From the NCBI RefSeq assembly GCF_009831215.1, contig NZ_WUTW01000001.1:310001-374000 (forward strand): a stretch of 64,000 bases of DNA, read 5' to 3'. The notes below the pieces were generated by a model. The model was not told where the DNA came from. It saw nothing but the letters and a program-made list of their open reading frames with translations, and ran no database searches. This DNA comes from Actinomadura rayongensis. GTDB lineage: Bacteria; Actinomycetota; Actinomycetes; Streptosporangiales; Streptosporangiaceae. Made by a program: the position numbers and the translations under genes. Position 1 is the stretch's first letter; each line of letters opens with the position of its first letter. Of this stretch, positions 34,148-41,796 are shown in pieces.

Positions 34148-34161
34148 TGCTTCAACAAATC
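34148..34161. promoter_or_regulatory. second copy of the TGCTTCAACAAATC element
   Basis: An exact 14-bp direct repeat of the core at 34094-34107, 54 bp apart. It overlaps a TATGCT -10-like sequence (34146-34151) and lies 21 nt before the GntR start codon. Probably a half-operator used for autoregulation. Confidence 0.65.
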
Positions 34162-34182
34162 AATCTGTGAGAGGTTGGGTAC

Positions 34183-35022
34183 GTGGGGTCATCGCGGTAT
34201 CAAGCGATCGCGGACGATCTCTCCCAGCGCATCGACGCCGGTGAGTGGGGACAGGGCGAGACTCTGCCGCCGATGGAGAAGCTCGCCGCCGCGTACGGCG
34301 TCAGCCGGAACGTCGTCGCCCGCGCGATCGGGAAGCTCGCCCAGGACGGACGCGTCGTGTCGGTACCGCGCCGGGGCACGGTGGTGCGCCCCAAGCATCG
34401 CCGCATCGTGATGCGCACGAATGTGGTGCGCCGCAACACCCGGCATGTCCGCGACGGCGAGGAGTTCGCCGCCGGCTACTCCTTTCCGGCGGCGATGGGC
34501 AACGAGCGCTGGACTCACCACATCGAGCCGCAGGCAGGCGAGGAACCCATCGAGGACCCTCGCCTGGCGCACATGCTCAATGTCCCGGTGGGTCAGCCGA
34601 CCGTCCGTCGCCTGCGCGTCACCGGCCCCGAGGGTGAACCGGCCTTCCAGATCTCAACGACGTGGATCCACCCACGCGTGTCCGCACAAGTCCCCGAAGT
34701 TCTTGACCCCCACGGCACGGGCCCGGGTGCTTGGATCGACGCCGTGGAGGCCGCCGGGCACGGCCCGCTGGAATGGCTGGAACGCCGCCGCGTCCGCATG
34801 CCCACCACACAAGAGACCAAGCTCCTGCTGATTCCCGCCGACCTACCCGTCTGGGAGATCGTCCGCACCAGCTACAGCGCGCTGGACGAGAAGGCCGTCG
34901 ACGTCACCCAGGTCGTCATCCCCGGCGACCGCGTAGAAGAGGTCTCCCGCCTGCGCCGCGACGACACCGCCGCCTGGCCCCCGACCGGCACCAGCCCCGA
35001 CGGCCCACCCCTGGCCCCTTGA
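34183..35022 (+). CDS. GntR-family regulator with UTRA-like domain (KorSA-like)
   Basis: A 279-residue regulator. The N-terminal winged helix (about 3-70, YQAIADDLSQRIDAGEWGQGETLPPMEKLAAAYGVSRNVVARAIGKL in pieces) and a C-terminal UTRA/HutC-type domain (about 95-250) are clear. The start is GTG with GAGAGG 8 nt upstream. Two copies of TGCTTCAACAAATC, one inside an 11-bp palindrome, lie just upstream. The NUDIX gene follows 61 nt downstream. In the integrative element pSAM2 a GntR protein (KorSA) and a Nudix protein (Pif) are linked, so a related module is plausible. Confidence 0.88.
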   Translation: MGSSRYQAIADDLSQRIDAGEWGQGETLPPMEKLAAAYGVSRNVVARAIGKLAQDGRVVSVPRRGTVVRPKHRRIVMRTNVVRRNTRHVRDGEEFAAGYSFPAAMGNERWTHHIEPQAGEEPIEDPRLAHMLNVPVGQPTVRRLRVTGPEGEPAFQISTTWIHPRVSAQVPEVLDPHGTGPGAWIDAVEAAGHGPLEWLERRRVRMPTTQETKLLLIPADLPVWEIVRTSYSALDEKAVDVTQVVIPGDRVEEVSRLRRDDTAAWPPTGTSPDGPPLAP

Positions 35023-35083
35023 ACCTCAGCACGTGCCGCGAGATAGTCCCGCACGTCTGGGCAGGCGATGGGTCGGAGGCCGG

Positions 35084-35515
35084 GTGTCCGAGGGCGGCAA
35101 GCACTCCGTCAGTGTCGCCGGGGTCGTGGTGGACGACCGCGACCGCGCGTTGGTGGTCCAGCGGCGTGACAACGGGCGGTGGGAAGCGCCCGGCGGTGTC
35201 CTGGAACCGGGCGAGGACATCGTTTCGGGTCTGCTGCGCGAGGTGCGTGAAGAGACCGGCCTGGACGTCGCGCCGGTCGCGTTGACGGGCGTCTACAAGA
35301 ACATGACGCTCGGCGTCGTCGCGCTCGTCTTCCGCTGCACGAAGATCGGTGGGACGCTCACTGAATCCGACGAGACGCAAGCCTTCCGGTGGGTCACCGA
35401 GCACGAAGCCGCCAAGATCGCCGACGAAGCCTTCGCCGTCCGCGTCACCGACGCCCTGAACCCCCGACAGCCCGTCCCCGTCCGTCACCACGACGGCACC
35501 GACCTCACCGACTGA
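35084..35515 (+). CDS. NUDIX hydrolase
   Basis: A 143-residue protein with a complete Nudix box (G-VLEPG-E-DIVSGLL-REVREETGLDV, about residues 41-63) that binds Mg2+ and hydrolyses nucleoside-diphosphate-linked substrates. I start it at GTG 35084, with GGAGG 4 nt upstream; the frame is open for another 17 codons. It follows the GntR/UTRA gene, an arrangement recalling KorSA-Pif of pSAM2, where a Nudix protein confers transfer immunity. Substrate unknown. Confidence 0.88.
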   Translation: MSEGGKHSVSVAGVVVDDRDRALVVQRRDNGRWEAPGGVLEPGEDIVSGLLREVREETGLDVAPVALTGVYKNMTLGVVALVFRCTKIGGTLTESDETQAFRWVTEHEAAKIADEAFAVRVTDALNPRQPVPVRHHDGTDLTD

Positions 35516-35580
35516 GCCCACTGAGCGCTGGATCCACCACCCGCAACCCGCAGGTCTCGGCAGGCAGTGAAAGGACTCGG

Positions 35581-35769
35581 ATGACATTCCTCACGTGGCG
35601 CAAGTCCAGCTTCAGTGGGACGGGCGCCCAGTCGGACTGCGTCGAAGTCGCGTCTCTCGCGCGCGACATCGGCGTCCGCGATTCAAAGCAGCCCGACGCC
35701 GGTCACCTGACCCTCGCCCCCGAGACGTTCGCCGCGCTCGTTGCGCACGTCAAGGACGTCCGCGCGTAA
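35581..35769 (+). CDS. DUF397 domain protein
   Basis: A 62-residue protein with the DUF397 signature: WRKSSFSGTGAQSDCVEVA, then a V/I-R-DSK core (GVRDSKQPD) and a final AALVAHVK. Actinomycetes carry many copies, usually next to an XRE-type HTH partner and some linked to development or antibiotic control. No XRE partner is adjacent. The start is ATG with AAAGGA 5 nt upstream, 65 nt after the NUDIX stop; a hairpin follows. Confidence 0.9.
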   Translation: MTFLTWRKSSFSGTGAQSDCVEVASLARDIGVRDSKQPDAGHLTLAPETFAALVAHVKDVRA

Positions 35770-35784
35770 GGCACGTCCACCCGA

Positions 35785-35818
35785 GAACCCTCGGCACGCC
35801 CCGGCGAGCCGGGGGTTC
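35785..35818. terminator. terminator-like hairpin after the DUF397 gene
   Basis: CCCCGG (35799-35804) and CCGGGG (35809-35814) form a stem around CGAG. Outer GAACCC and GGGTTC can extend it. It lies 16 nt past the DUF397 stop. Confidence 0.55.
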
Positions 35819-35943
35819 CGCGCATCCGTCGCCGAGCACGGCAGTGCGGTCTGAGCGCCACCGTGCCGTGTTGGGTGCGGACTTGGTGCGGAGGCGGATA
35901 AGCCGCCGTTGGATAGCCTGGGCGGCGGCCAACGGGAGTGTTG

Positions 35944-36762
35944 ATGGTGGAGAAGCTCTACTACGAACTGTTGATCGCTTCGGCGCGGCAGTCGGGACTG
36001 GTCACCCGGGGGCAGGCGGCCCGGCTGGGGGCCGACGGCGCGGTGGTCGAGCGCCTTCGTGCGGCGAAGCTTCTGCGGGAGCTTGACGACGACGTCTTTG
36101 AGCTTCCTAGCAGTCGTACCAGCTTGATGTACGCCTATCCGTATGCGGCGTGGCTGAGGCTGGATCCCGAGCGCTTCTCCTGGGAGCGTCCGCAGGAACC
36201 GGTTCAGGACGCCGTGCTGTCGCACCACTCTGCCGCGCGCGTCCACGGGCTGGGCGCGCTGCCGGTGCTGCGGACGACGTTCACCGCGCCGGAGGCCATG
36301 GCCGCGCCGCGCGGCGTCGACGTTCGGGTCGGGCGGCTCGCGGCGGACGACGTCACGGTCGTCGCGGGCATTCCGGTGACCACGCCGCACCGGACCGTCG
36401 TCGATCTCGTCCGCGACCGCTTCGGTCACGACGAGATCGGGCGGGTGCTCAACGACGCTCTCCGCAAGGACGCGGTCGACCTCGCGGCGCTGCACGACGC
36501 GATGGTGCCGCTGGCCGCGGAGTTCGGCTTTCCGGCCGGCGGTGCCGCAATGCTCCGTCGTTTCCTGCCCGATCTCATCCCGGCCGCGCTGTCTCCGCGC
36601 AACCTCCGCGCCTACGCCCGGCTCGTCGCGCCCGGTGATGTCGCCGCGATCAGGGCACGGATCGCGGACATGCTGATCGTCGTGCCCGCGGCGGACGGGG
36701 TCGCCGAGGAGCTGAGCGACGACGTCGCGGCGGAGATCGTCGGACGTCTGCACCGGTCCTGA
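35944..36762 (+). CDS. AbiEi-type antitoxin / transcriptional regulator, without AbiEii partner
   Basis: A 272-residue protein resembling type IV AbiEi antitoxins. It has an N-terminal winged helix (ASARQSGLVTRGQAARLGADGAVVERLRAAKLLREL in pieces), then the AbiEi C-terminal domain with VLSHHSAARVHGLGAL and GIPVTTPHRTVVDLVRD. The start is ATG with GGGAG 5 nt upstream. AbiEi genes normally overlap a nucleotidyltransferase toxin gene (abiEii). Here the next gene is on the opposite strand 2 nt away, so this is an orphan. Such orphans are widespread in actinomycetes. Confidence 0.85.
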   Translation: MVEKLYYELLIASARQSGLVTRGQAARLGADGAVVERLRAAKLLRELDDDVFELPSSRTSLMYAYPYAAWLRLDPERFSWERPQEPVQDAVLSHHSAARVHGLGALPVLRTTFTAPEAMAAPRGVDVRVGRLAADDVTVVAGIPVTTPHRTVVDLVRDRFGHDEIGRVLNDALRKDAVDLAALHDAMVPLAAEFGFPAGGAAMLRRFLPDLIPAALSPRNLRAYARLVAPGDVAAIRARIADMLIVVPAADGVAEELSDDVAAEIVGRLHRS

Positions 36763-36764
36763 CC

Positions 36765-37457
36765 TCAGGCGGGGCGGTGGGCCCGGACTAACAGCGCTGT
36801 GCCGGGGAGCGTCCGCAGGTGGCGGTCCGCGTACTGGGTCAGGGCGAGCGCGCGGTTCGTCGTGCGGTGGCGCGGGGTGTGCTCGAAGCCCGCGGAGCGG
36901 TGGCGGGTCAGGCGGATCAAAGGACGCAGCAGCGTGTTCAGGTTGATCAGGGCGTCCACGGTCAGGCCCGCCTCGGTGAGCAGGAGCGTCACCGCGTCGC
37001 GGGAGTAGCGGCGGACGCGGCCCAGCGTCAGGTCGTGGGCGGACCAGAGCGTCATGTCGTGCGGGACGGTGATCAGAGCCGTGCCGCCGGGGCGCAGGAC
37101 GCGGGTCAGCTCATGCGCGGCCTGGTCGTCCTCGTCGATGCGCGCCAGGGTCTCGAAGCAGGTGACCAGGTCGAACGCGTCGGACGGCAGGGGCAGCCAG
37201 CGCGCGTCGGCCTCGTAGGCGTCCACCCCGGTCGCGCGGCAGCGGGCCACGGCGGACGGGTCCGCGTCGATCGCCGTCACGTCCCAGCCCAAGGACATCA
37301 GGCCGCGGGAGGCGGCGCCGTCGCCCGCGCCGACGTCCAGGGCCACACCGGGCGATCCCAGGCGACCGACCTCGCGTAGCAGGACACTGCGCCGCGCCCG
37401 CGCCCACCAGTGCTCGTCCGCCGTGGGTGCGACGCGGCGGCTCTCGATCGTCTGCAC
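36765..37457 (-). CDS. class I SAM-dependent methyltransferase, paralogue of the one at 32.0-32.8 kb
   Basis: A 230-residue methyltransferase with an intact SAM motif LDVGAGDGAASRGL, motif II acidic residue in VTAIDADPSAV, and LTRVLRPGGTALITVPHD. It shares with the 32.0-32.8 kb protein the N-terminal HWWxRxRRxxLLRExGRL pattern, RRYSRDAV and NLNTLLRPLIRLTRHR. It is convergent with the AbiEi gene. The substrate is unknown; the family includes enzymes acting on lipids and small molecules. Confidence 0.86.
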   Translation of the reverse strand: MQTIESRRVAPTADEHWWARARRSVLLREVGRLGSPGVALDVGAGDGAASRGLMSLGWDVTAIDADPSAVARCRATGVDAYEADARWLPLPSDAFDLVTCFETLARIDEDDQAAHELTRVLRPGGTALITVPHDMTLWSAHDLTLGRVRRYSRDAVTLLLTEAGLTVDALINLNTLLRPLIRLTRHRSAGFEHTPRHRTTNRALALTQYADRHLRTLPGTALLVRAHRPA

Positions 37458-37575
37458 GGGAGACAGCGGACCGCGAGGTCGGGGCGGGGATCGGTCCGGC
37501 GGCGCCGGTGCTGGCGGGATCGTTGACCGGTCTTGGCCACCCCGATACTTCGCGGGCTGATATATCGTGCGACGT

Positions 37576-37908
37576 ATGGTTGACGCTGCGATGAGCGAGC
37601 CCGCCTACTTCGTGCTGGCGGCGCTGCTCGACGGACCCCTGCACGGATACGGGATCATCAAACGGGCCGGTGAACAGTCCGGCGGACGGGTCAGGCTCGC
37701 CGTCGGCACCCTCTACGGCGCGCTTGACCGCATGGCGCGCGGCGGGCTGGTCGCGGTGGACCGGGAGGAGACGGTCCAGGGCCGTCCCCGCCGCTACTAC
37801 CGGCTCACCGACGACGGACGCCGCGCCGTGACGGCCGAGGCCGCGCGGATGGAGCAGGCCGCCAGGATCGTCACCCGGCGCGCGAACCTCCGGACGGCGC
37901 AGGCATGA
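37576..37908 (+). CDS. PadR-family transcriptional regulator
   Basis: A 110-residue regulator with the PadR winged helix (YFVLAALLDGPLHGYGIIKRAGEQSGGRVRLAVGTLYGALDRM in pieces) and the beta-wing GRPRRYYRLTDDGRRAV. I choose ATG 37576: TATCGT (37563-37568), a TANNNT -10, lies 7 nt upstream, which suggests a leaderless mRNA; GTG 37567 is possible. The stop overlaps the next start as ATGA (37905-37908). PadR repressors often control the adjacent membrane protein gene. Confidence 0.9.
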   Translation: MVDAAMSEPAYFVLAALLDGPLHGYGIIKRAGEQSGGRVRLAVGTLYGALDRMARGGLVAVDREETVQGRPRRYYRLTDDGRRAVTAEAARMEQAARIVTRRANLRTAQA

Positions 37909-38768
37909 GCGCCGCGCAGACCTGGTACCGGCTCCTGCTGCGCGTCTACCCGCGCGAGCACCGGGCCGCGTACGGCGCGGAGATCCTGGACGCCCTCGGC
38001 GAGGCCGCGCCGTCCGGACGGCCCTCGGTGCGCGAGTCCGTCGCGCTGGTGCGGGAGGGCGCGGCCGAGCGCGTCCGCCGCCGCACCGCGCCGTGGTGGG
38101 CGGACGGCCTGCACCTCGCCCTCACCGTCCTCGCCGCCGTCAACCTCGCGTACGCGCTCGTCGACCGGGAGAACGCCTGGTGGACGGCCGTCTCGGCGGC
38201 GCTCCTGCTCGTCCTGCTGCGCGGCTGGACGCTCGCCGCCCTCCCGCTCGCGCTCGCCGTCGCGTTCTCCACGGCGCGCGGCATGGTCGGCGTGGACGGC
38301 ACCGGCGACGGGCGCTTCCACAAGATGGCCGACCTCGCCGGATACCTCGGCCCCGAGTACTGGAACTGGGTGTCGCTGATCCCGTACGGGCTGCTGGCGG
38401 CGGGCGCGGTCGTCCTCGCCGCGCTGTACCGCAAGAACCTGCCCGCGCGGTCGTGGTGGTGGGCGGCGGTCCCGGCCGTCGAGCTGGCGGCGAGCCTGGT
38501 CGCCGACCGCTGGGACGTGACGTTCCCGTTCCTGCGCGTCGGCCTGGAGGGCGGCCTGCTGCTCGCCGGGCTCTGGGCGACGCTGGTGACGCGCAGCCCG
38601 CGCTTCGCCGTCGCCGGGGCGTTCTACGTCGTCCCGGGCGAGATCAACGCGCTCGTCTACCCGCCGCAGAGCACGGGCGACGTGGCGTACCGGTGCGTCC
38701 TCGCGGTCCTGCTCGTCGTGACGGCGGCGCTCCTCACCCGGCCGCGCCGACCCGAGCCCGCCGGATAG
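37905..38768 (+). CDS. membrane protein cotranscribed with PadR
   Basis: A 287-residue protein. A soluble amphipathic N-terminus (WYRLLLRVYPREHRAAYGAEILDAL) resembles that of permease-associated proteins often encoded next to PadR. About seven hydrophobic helices follow. No catalytic motif is seen. Translation is coupled to PadR by an ATGA overlap, so it is the likely effector under PadR control. Confidence 0.8.
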   Translation: MSAAQTWYRLLLRVYPREHRAAYGAEILDALGEAAPSGRPSVRESVALVREGAAERVRRRTAPWWADGLHLALTVLAAVNLAYALVDRENAWWTAVSAALLLVLLRGWTLAALPLALAVAFSTARGMVGVDGTGDGRFHKMADLAGYLGPEYWNWVSLIPYGLLAAGAVVLAALYRKNLPARSWWWAAVPAVELAASLVADRWDVTFPFLRVGLEGGLLLAGLWATLVTRSPRFAVAGAFYVVPGEINALVYPPQSTGDVAYRCVLAVLLVVTAALLTRPRRPEPAG

Positions 38769-38887
38769 GCGCGGCCGGACGAGGCGGATCGTCACCGGCG
38801 CGGCCACGGCGGCGCCGCGTCCGGTGCGGGCGCGACGGGCGGACGAAGTGACGCCACCGGCGTGGCGGCGCGAGGTCGCGGGGCGGG

Positions 38888-39610
38888 TCAGGCGCGGCGG
38901 CGCCGGACGAGGTGGATCGTCACGAGCGCGGCGAGCAGCGCGGCGACGGCGGCCGGGGCGGCGCGGCGGGCGATCGACGGCGCCGCCACGGCGGCCGGGA
39001 CGGGCTCGGGCAGCATGGGCAGCGGACGCGGCGGCGCGTCGTCCAGGCCCGCCGACCGCTGCCGGGGGACCAGCGGACGGGGCAGCACGCCGGGCTCGGG
39101 CAGCGTCTCGCTGATCGTCTTCGGCGTGATCTCCTCCACCGGCACCCGGACGGGCTCCGGCCCGGGACGCGCGGCCAGATCGTCGGCGAGGGCGCGCGCG
39201 AACCGGGCGACGAGCCGCTCGCCCACCCCCGTCAGCGTCTCGAAGCCCGCCTCGGTGATCCGGCCCGTGACGGTCAGCGTGGTGTGCAGCGCGACGAGCG
39301 TCCCGCCCTCGGTGCCGCGCAGGCGCGCGGTGAGGGTCGCGGCGACCGTCCCGGGGCCGCGCGCCTCGCGGCCGGCCGCCTCGACGGTGACGGTGCGCTC
39401 GACGGCGTCGGCCGCCGTCACCCGGGCCGTGCCGCGATAGGTGACGGTGATGCTCCCGGCCTTGACGCGGAGCCGCCCGGTGAGAACGTCGCCGTCGACC
39501 GCGTCGAGGATCGCGCCGGGGACGAACGGCACGACGCCCGTGACGTCCCGCAGCACCGACCACGCCCGATCCACCGGTACCGGCACGGTGAATTCGTGGT
39601 CGAGCTTCAT
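38888..39610 (-). CDS. SRPBCC-family protein, CoxG-like, with C-terminal membrane anchor
   Basis: A 240-residue protein. Residues 1-150 are the START/SRPBCC fold of the carbon monoxide dehydrogenase subunit G family (MKLDHEFTVPVPVDRAWSVL, GAILDAVDGDVLTGRLRVKAGSITVTYRGTA in pieces). A proline-rich linker leads to one membrane helix near the C-terminus (APAAVAALLAALVTIHLV) and a basic tail. No CO dehydrogenase genes lie nearby, so CoxG is a domain name only. Monocistronic. Confidence 0.85.
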   Translation of the reverse strand: MKLDHEFTVPVPVDRAWSVLRDVTGVVPFVPGAILDAVDGDVLTGRLRVKAGSITVTYRGTARVTAADAVERTVTVEAAGREARGPGTVAATLTARLRGTEGGTLVALHTTLTVTGRITEAGFETLTGVGERLVARFARALADDLAARPGPEPVRVPVEEITPKTISETLPEPGVLPRPLVPRQRSAGLDDAPPRPLPMLPEPVPAAVAAPSIARRAAPAAVAALLAALVTIHLVRRRRA

Positions 39611-39727
39611 CTTTCGGTCCTTATCGTCGGGGGTCCTGCCTCGCGACCCTACGACCGTCCCCCGGCCCGCCGCCAGACCACGATCAATGACTTACGGCGT
39701 GAACTGGGACGATACGGACGCTCCGGT

Positions 39728-39757
39728 TTGACAGCACCCCGCGCCGCCGTGTCTCCT
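39728..39757 (+). promoter_or_regulatory. weak candidate promoter ahead of the cupin gene
   Basis: TTGACA (39728-39733) is a consensus -35, but the sequence 18 nt further (TCTCCT) is a poor -10. The leader would be about 135 nt. Confidence 0.25.
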
Positions 39758-39840
39758 AGTGCCCGTGACAGCGCGCCTGCCGTTCCGCAGCCCCGTGGCC
39801 CTCCGCCGCGCGGCCAGCGCGCTGTGTCCTTCGTGTTGTC

Positions 39841-39858
39841 GCTGACCCGAGAGTCAGC
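39841..39858. promoter_or_regulatory. inverted repeat in the leader of the cupin gene
   Basis: GCTGAC-N6-GTCAGC, perfect 6-bp arms, 41 nt before the start codon. It may be an operator or leader hairpin. Confidence 0.35.
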
Positions 39859-39898
39859 CACCGCCCCACTTCCGGCGCACCCCACGAAGGACCCACCG

Positions 39899-40327
39899 AT
39901 GGTTCCCGATCTGACCATGCGCGGCCAGGACGACCCCCACGGCCGCCTGCTCGCCCCCAGGCCCGCCACCGCCGGGCAGCTCGCCGCGCGCGTGCTCGAC
40001 CTCGCGTCCCGGCCCGCCGACTGGTGGGGCCGGGTCCGGTTCGACGCCGCCGCGCCCGTCCGCATCCCGCTGGACGAGCGGGACGGCGTCCGGACGTGGA
40101 TCACCGTCCGCCCGCCCGGCCACCGCTCCGGCCCGCACGCCGCGCAGGGCCAGCAGGTCTGCGTGCTCGTCGCGGGCGAGCTGACCGAGGTGTTCATCGC
40201 CGACGACGGCGTCACCGAGCGCCCGCTGCGGCCGAGCCGCGTCCGCGTCCACGGCGGCCCGGGCACCCGCGCCGTCGTCAACCCGGCCCGGGCCTACGCG
40301 GTCACCCTGCACGCGGCGGCCGTCTGA
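39899..40327 (+). CDS. cysteine dioxygenase-like cupin with degenerate metal site
   Basis: A 142-residue protein with the layout of actinobacterial cysteine dioxygenase family proteins: an N-terminal helical part, RVRFDAAAPVRIPLDERDGVRTWITV, then the cupin strand pair. The usual HxH and following Ser/Gly signature is reduced to GPHAAQGQQVCVLVAGELTEV, so only one of the first two His ligands remains; the later His may be VHGGPGTRAVVNP. It may not bind iron normally. The start is ATG 39899 with GAAGGA 7 nt upstream. The 3' end overlaps the convergent small membrane protein gene by 26 nt. Confidence 0.65.
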   Translation: MVPDLTMRGQDDPHGRLLAPRPATAGQLAARVLDLASRPADWWGRVRFDAAAPVRIPLDERDGVRTWITVRPPGHRSGPHAAQGQQVCVLVAGELTEVFIADDGVTERPLRPSRVRVHGGPGTRAVVNPARAYAVTLHAAAV

Positions 40328-40514
40328 CGCGCCGGACGCGTCCCACCGCCCGCACCACGCCGATCACGCCGAGCCCGCAGAACACGGCCGCGACGAGCGT
40401 CCGGATCCCGAGCACGGCGTCCCCGGTGATCCCCTGGACGAGGAAGCACGCGGCGGCGCCCCCGAACAGCAGCCCGGCGACGACCGCGCCCGCGTCGAAG
40501 CGCCGGTCAGCCAC
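40302..40514 (-). CDS. small two-span membrane protein downstream of PspC
   Basis: A 70-residue protein with two membrane helices (VVAGLLFGGAAACFLVQGI and TLVAAVFCGLGVIGVV) and a basic C-terminal tail. Its start overlaps the PspC gene stop by 8 nt, so it is probably translated from the same mRNA. Small proteins of this type often follow PspC genes in actinomycetes. Function unknown. Confidence 0.7.
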   Translation of the reverse strand: MADRRFDAGAVVAGLLFGGAAACFLVQGITGDAVLGIRTLVAAVFCGLGVIGVVRAVGRVRRVRRPPRAG

Positions 40515-41688
40515 GGTGCACCTCCACGTCGCCGAGGCCCGTCCGGACGCGCAGGTCGATCACCGGCGGGTTCCGCACGGCCGCGTCCGGTTCGAGCACC
40601 TGCCGGACGTCCACGCGCGGCCCGTTGACCGTGCGGCTCTCCACCGTCAGGTCCCCGACCAGCAGATACGCCGACAGGTTCACCCGCGCGCCGCGCGGGA
40701 CGGTCAGCTTCAGCTCGCCCATCAGCACCTCGGCCTTGATCTGCACGTGCTCGCCCGCGCGGACGGGCAGCGACGTGAGGTCCAGCCGTCCCGAACCGAC
40801 GGCCATGCGATAACCCTGCTGCGTGCTCGCCACGGTGGCGGGCCTCCAATCGACGTCGCCGAACCGCATCCCCTTGGGTGCCTGCATGATCACCGCGTCC
40901 GTCAGAAGGGTGAGGGTGAGGAGCGCGCCCACGAGGACGAGGCCCCGCGCGCGGAACCAGCCGCCGAGCAGCAGGCCCCCGGCGACGACGGCCAGCGCGA
41001 CGCCGCCCGCGACGAGGACGACCCGCGTCGCGGCGAGGTCCCCGGTGAACAGGAGGCTCGCGGCGCCCGCGGCGAGCGCCGTCCACACGGTCGTCGCGGT
41101 GAGCGGCGAGCGGGGCTTGGCGGGGGGCTTCGGCTCGTCCGGCAGCGGCTCCCGCCCGGACGAGTACGTCGCGAGGTCGATCATCCCCGGCGGCAGCCCG
41201 CCGTCCGCCGGGGGCCGCTTCCCGAGGTCGACGGGCGCGGCGGCGGCCGGGACGATCGGGTGGCCGCGCAGCCGCTCGGGCATCGTCCGCGCCAGTTCCG
41301 CCAGGTCCACGCCCCGGGCGTGCGCGACGAGCAGCGCCAGACCGAACAGCGTCACCACCGAGATCGCGCTCGTGGAGAACCGCGTCCCGAACACGCCGGT
41401 CACGACGATCGCGCCCCACAGCGCGCCGAGGATCGCGAGGACGGTCGTCGCGTCGAACCGGCGCCGCAGCAGCCGCTCGGCGGGCGCGGTCACGTCCGGC
41501 GCGGACGGCATGAGCAGCGCCGCCGCGATGTACAGCAGCACGCCCTCGCCGTGCGCGACGGTCAGCAGCCCGAACCCGACCCGGTACACGACGGGGTCCA
41601 GGCCCGTCCGGGCGCCGAGCCCGGAGCACACGCCGGCGAGCACGCGGCCCTGGTCGGTCCGCACCAGCCGGGGGATCGCTTCGTCCAT
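40507..41688 (-). CDS. PspC-domain membrane protein with C-terminal LiaF-like domain
   Basis: A 393-residue protein. An N-terminal PspC domain (RLVRTDQGRVLAGVCSGLGARTGLDPVVYRVGFGLL in pieces) is followed by several membrane helices (about 35-150 and 215-275). The C-terminal beta-rich region (RLDLTSLPVRAGEHVQIKAEVLMGELKLTVPRG in pieces) resembles the LiaF/toast-rack type. Proteins of this design monitor envelope stress. It is divergent from a PspC-domain histidine kinase, and a palindrome lies between them. The start is the ATG at 41686-41688. Confidence 0.87.
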   Translation of the reverse strand: MDEAIPRLVRTDQGRVLAGVCSGLGARTGLDPVVYRVGFGLLTVAHGEGVLLYIAAALLMPSAPDVTAPAERLLRRRFDATTVLAILGALWGAIVVTGVFGTRFSTSAISVVTLFGLALLVAHARGVDLAELARTMPERLRGHPIVPAAAAPVDLGKRPPADGGLPPGMIDLATYSSGREPLPDEPKPPAKPRSPLTATTVWTALAAGAASLLFTGDLAATRVVLVAGGVALAVVAGGLLLGGWFRARGLVLVGALLTLTLLTDAVIMQAPKGMRFGDVDWRPATVASTQQGYRMAVGSGRLDLTSLPVRAGEHVQIKAEVLMGELKLTVPRGARVNLSAYLLVGDLTVESRTVNGPRVDVRQVLEPDAAVRNPPVIDLRVRTGLGDVEVHRG

Positions 41689-41733
41689 GCATCCATCGTG
41701 ACGGGCGGCCCGCCCGCGCGGTATCGGGTACAC

Positions 41734-41778
41734 CCCTGAGCGGACCCTGGGGACAGCATCAGGGACGCCCCCTGATGC
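41734..41778. promoter_or_regulatory. operator region between the divergent PspC genes
   Basis: A perfect 9-bp inverted repeat GCATCAGGG / CCCTGATGC (41756-41764 with 41770-41778, 5-nt spacer). A further direct CCCTGA copy lies at 41734-41739, 36 bp from the CCCTGA at 41770. A likely site for the adjacent response regulator. Confidence 0.55.
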
Positions 41779-41796
41779 GCCCGCACGTGCGCGCGT

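Noticed and set aside
32039..37457. A complete integrative and conjugative element
   Set aside because: Regulators typical of such elements occur, but there is no integrase, replication initiator, FtsK-like translocase or recognisable attachment site.
37559..37580. PadR operator palindrome at the padR start
   Set aside because: Only CGT-GCG-ACG is truly symmetric; the flanking TAT sequences do not pair, so the evidence is insufficient.
38888..39610. Carbon monoxide dehydrogenase operon, suggested by the CoxG-like domain
   Set aside because: No coxLMS or accessory genes are nearby; the domain is a generic SRPBCC fold with a membrane anchor.
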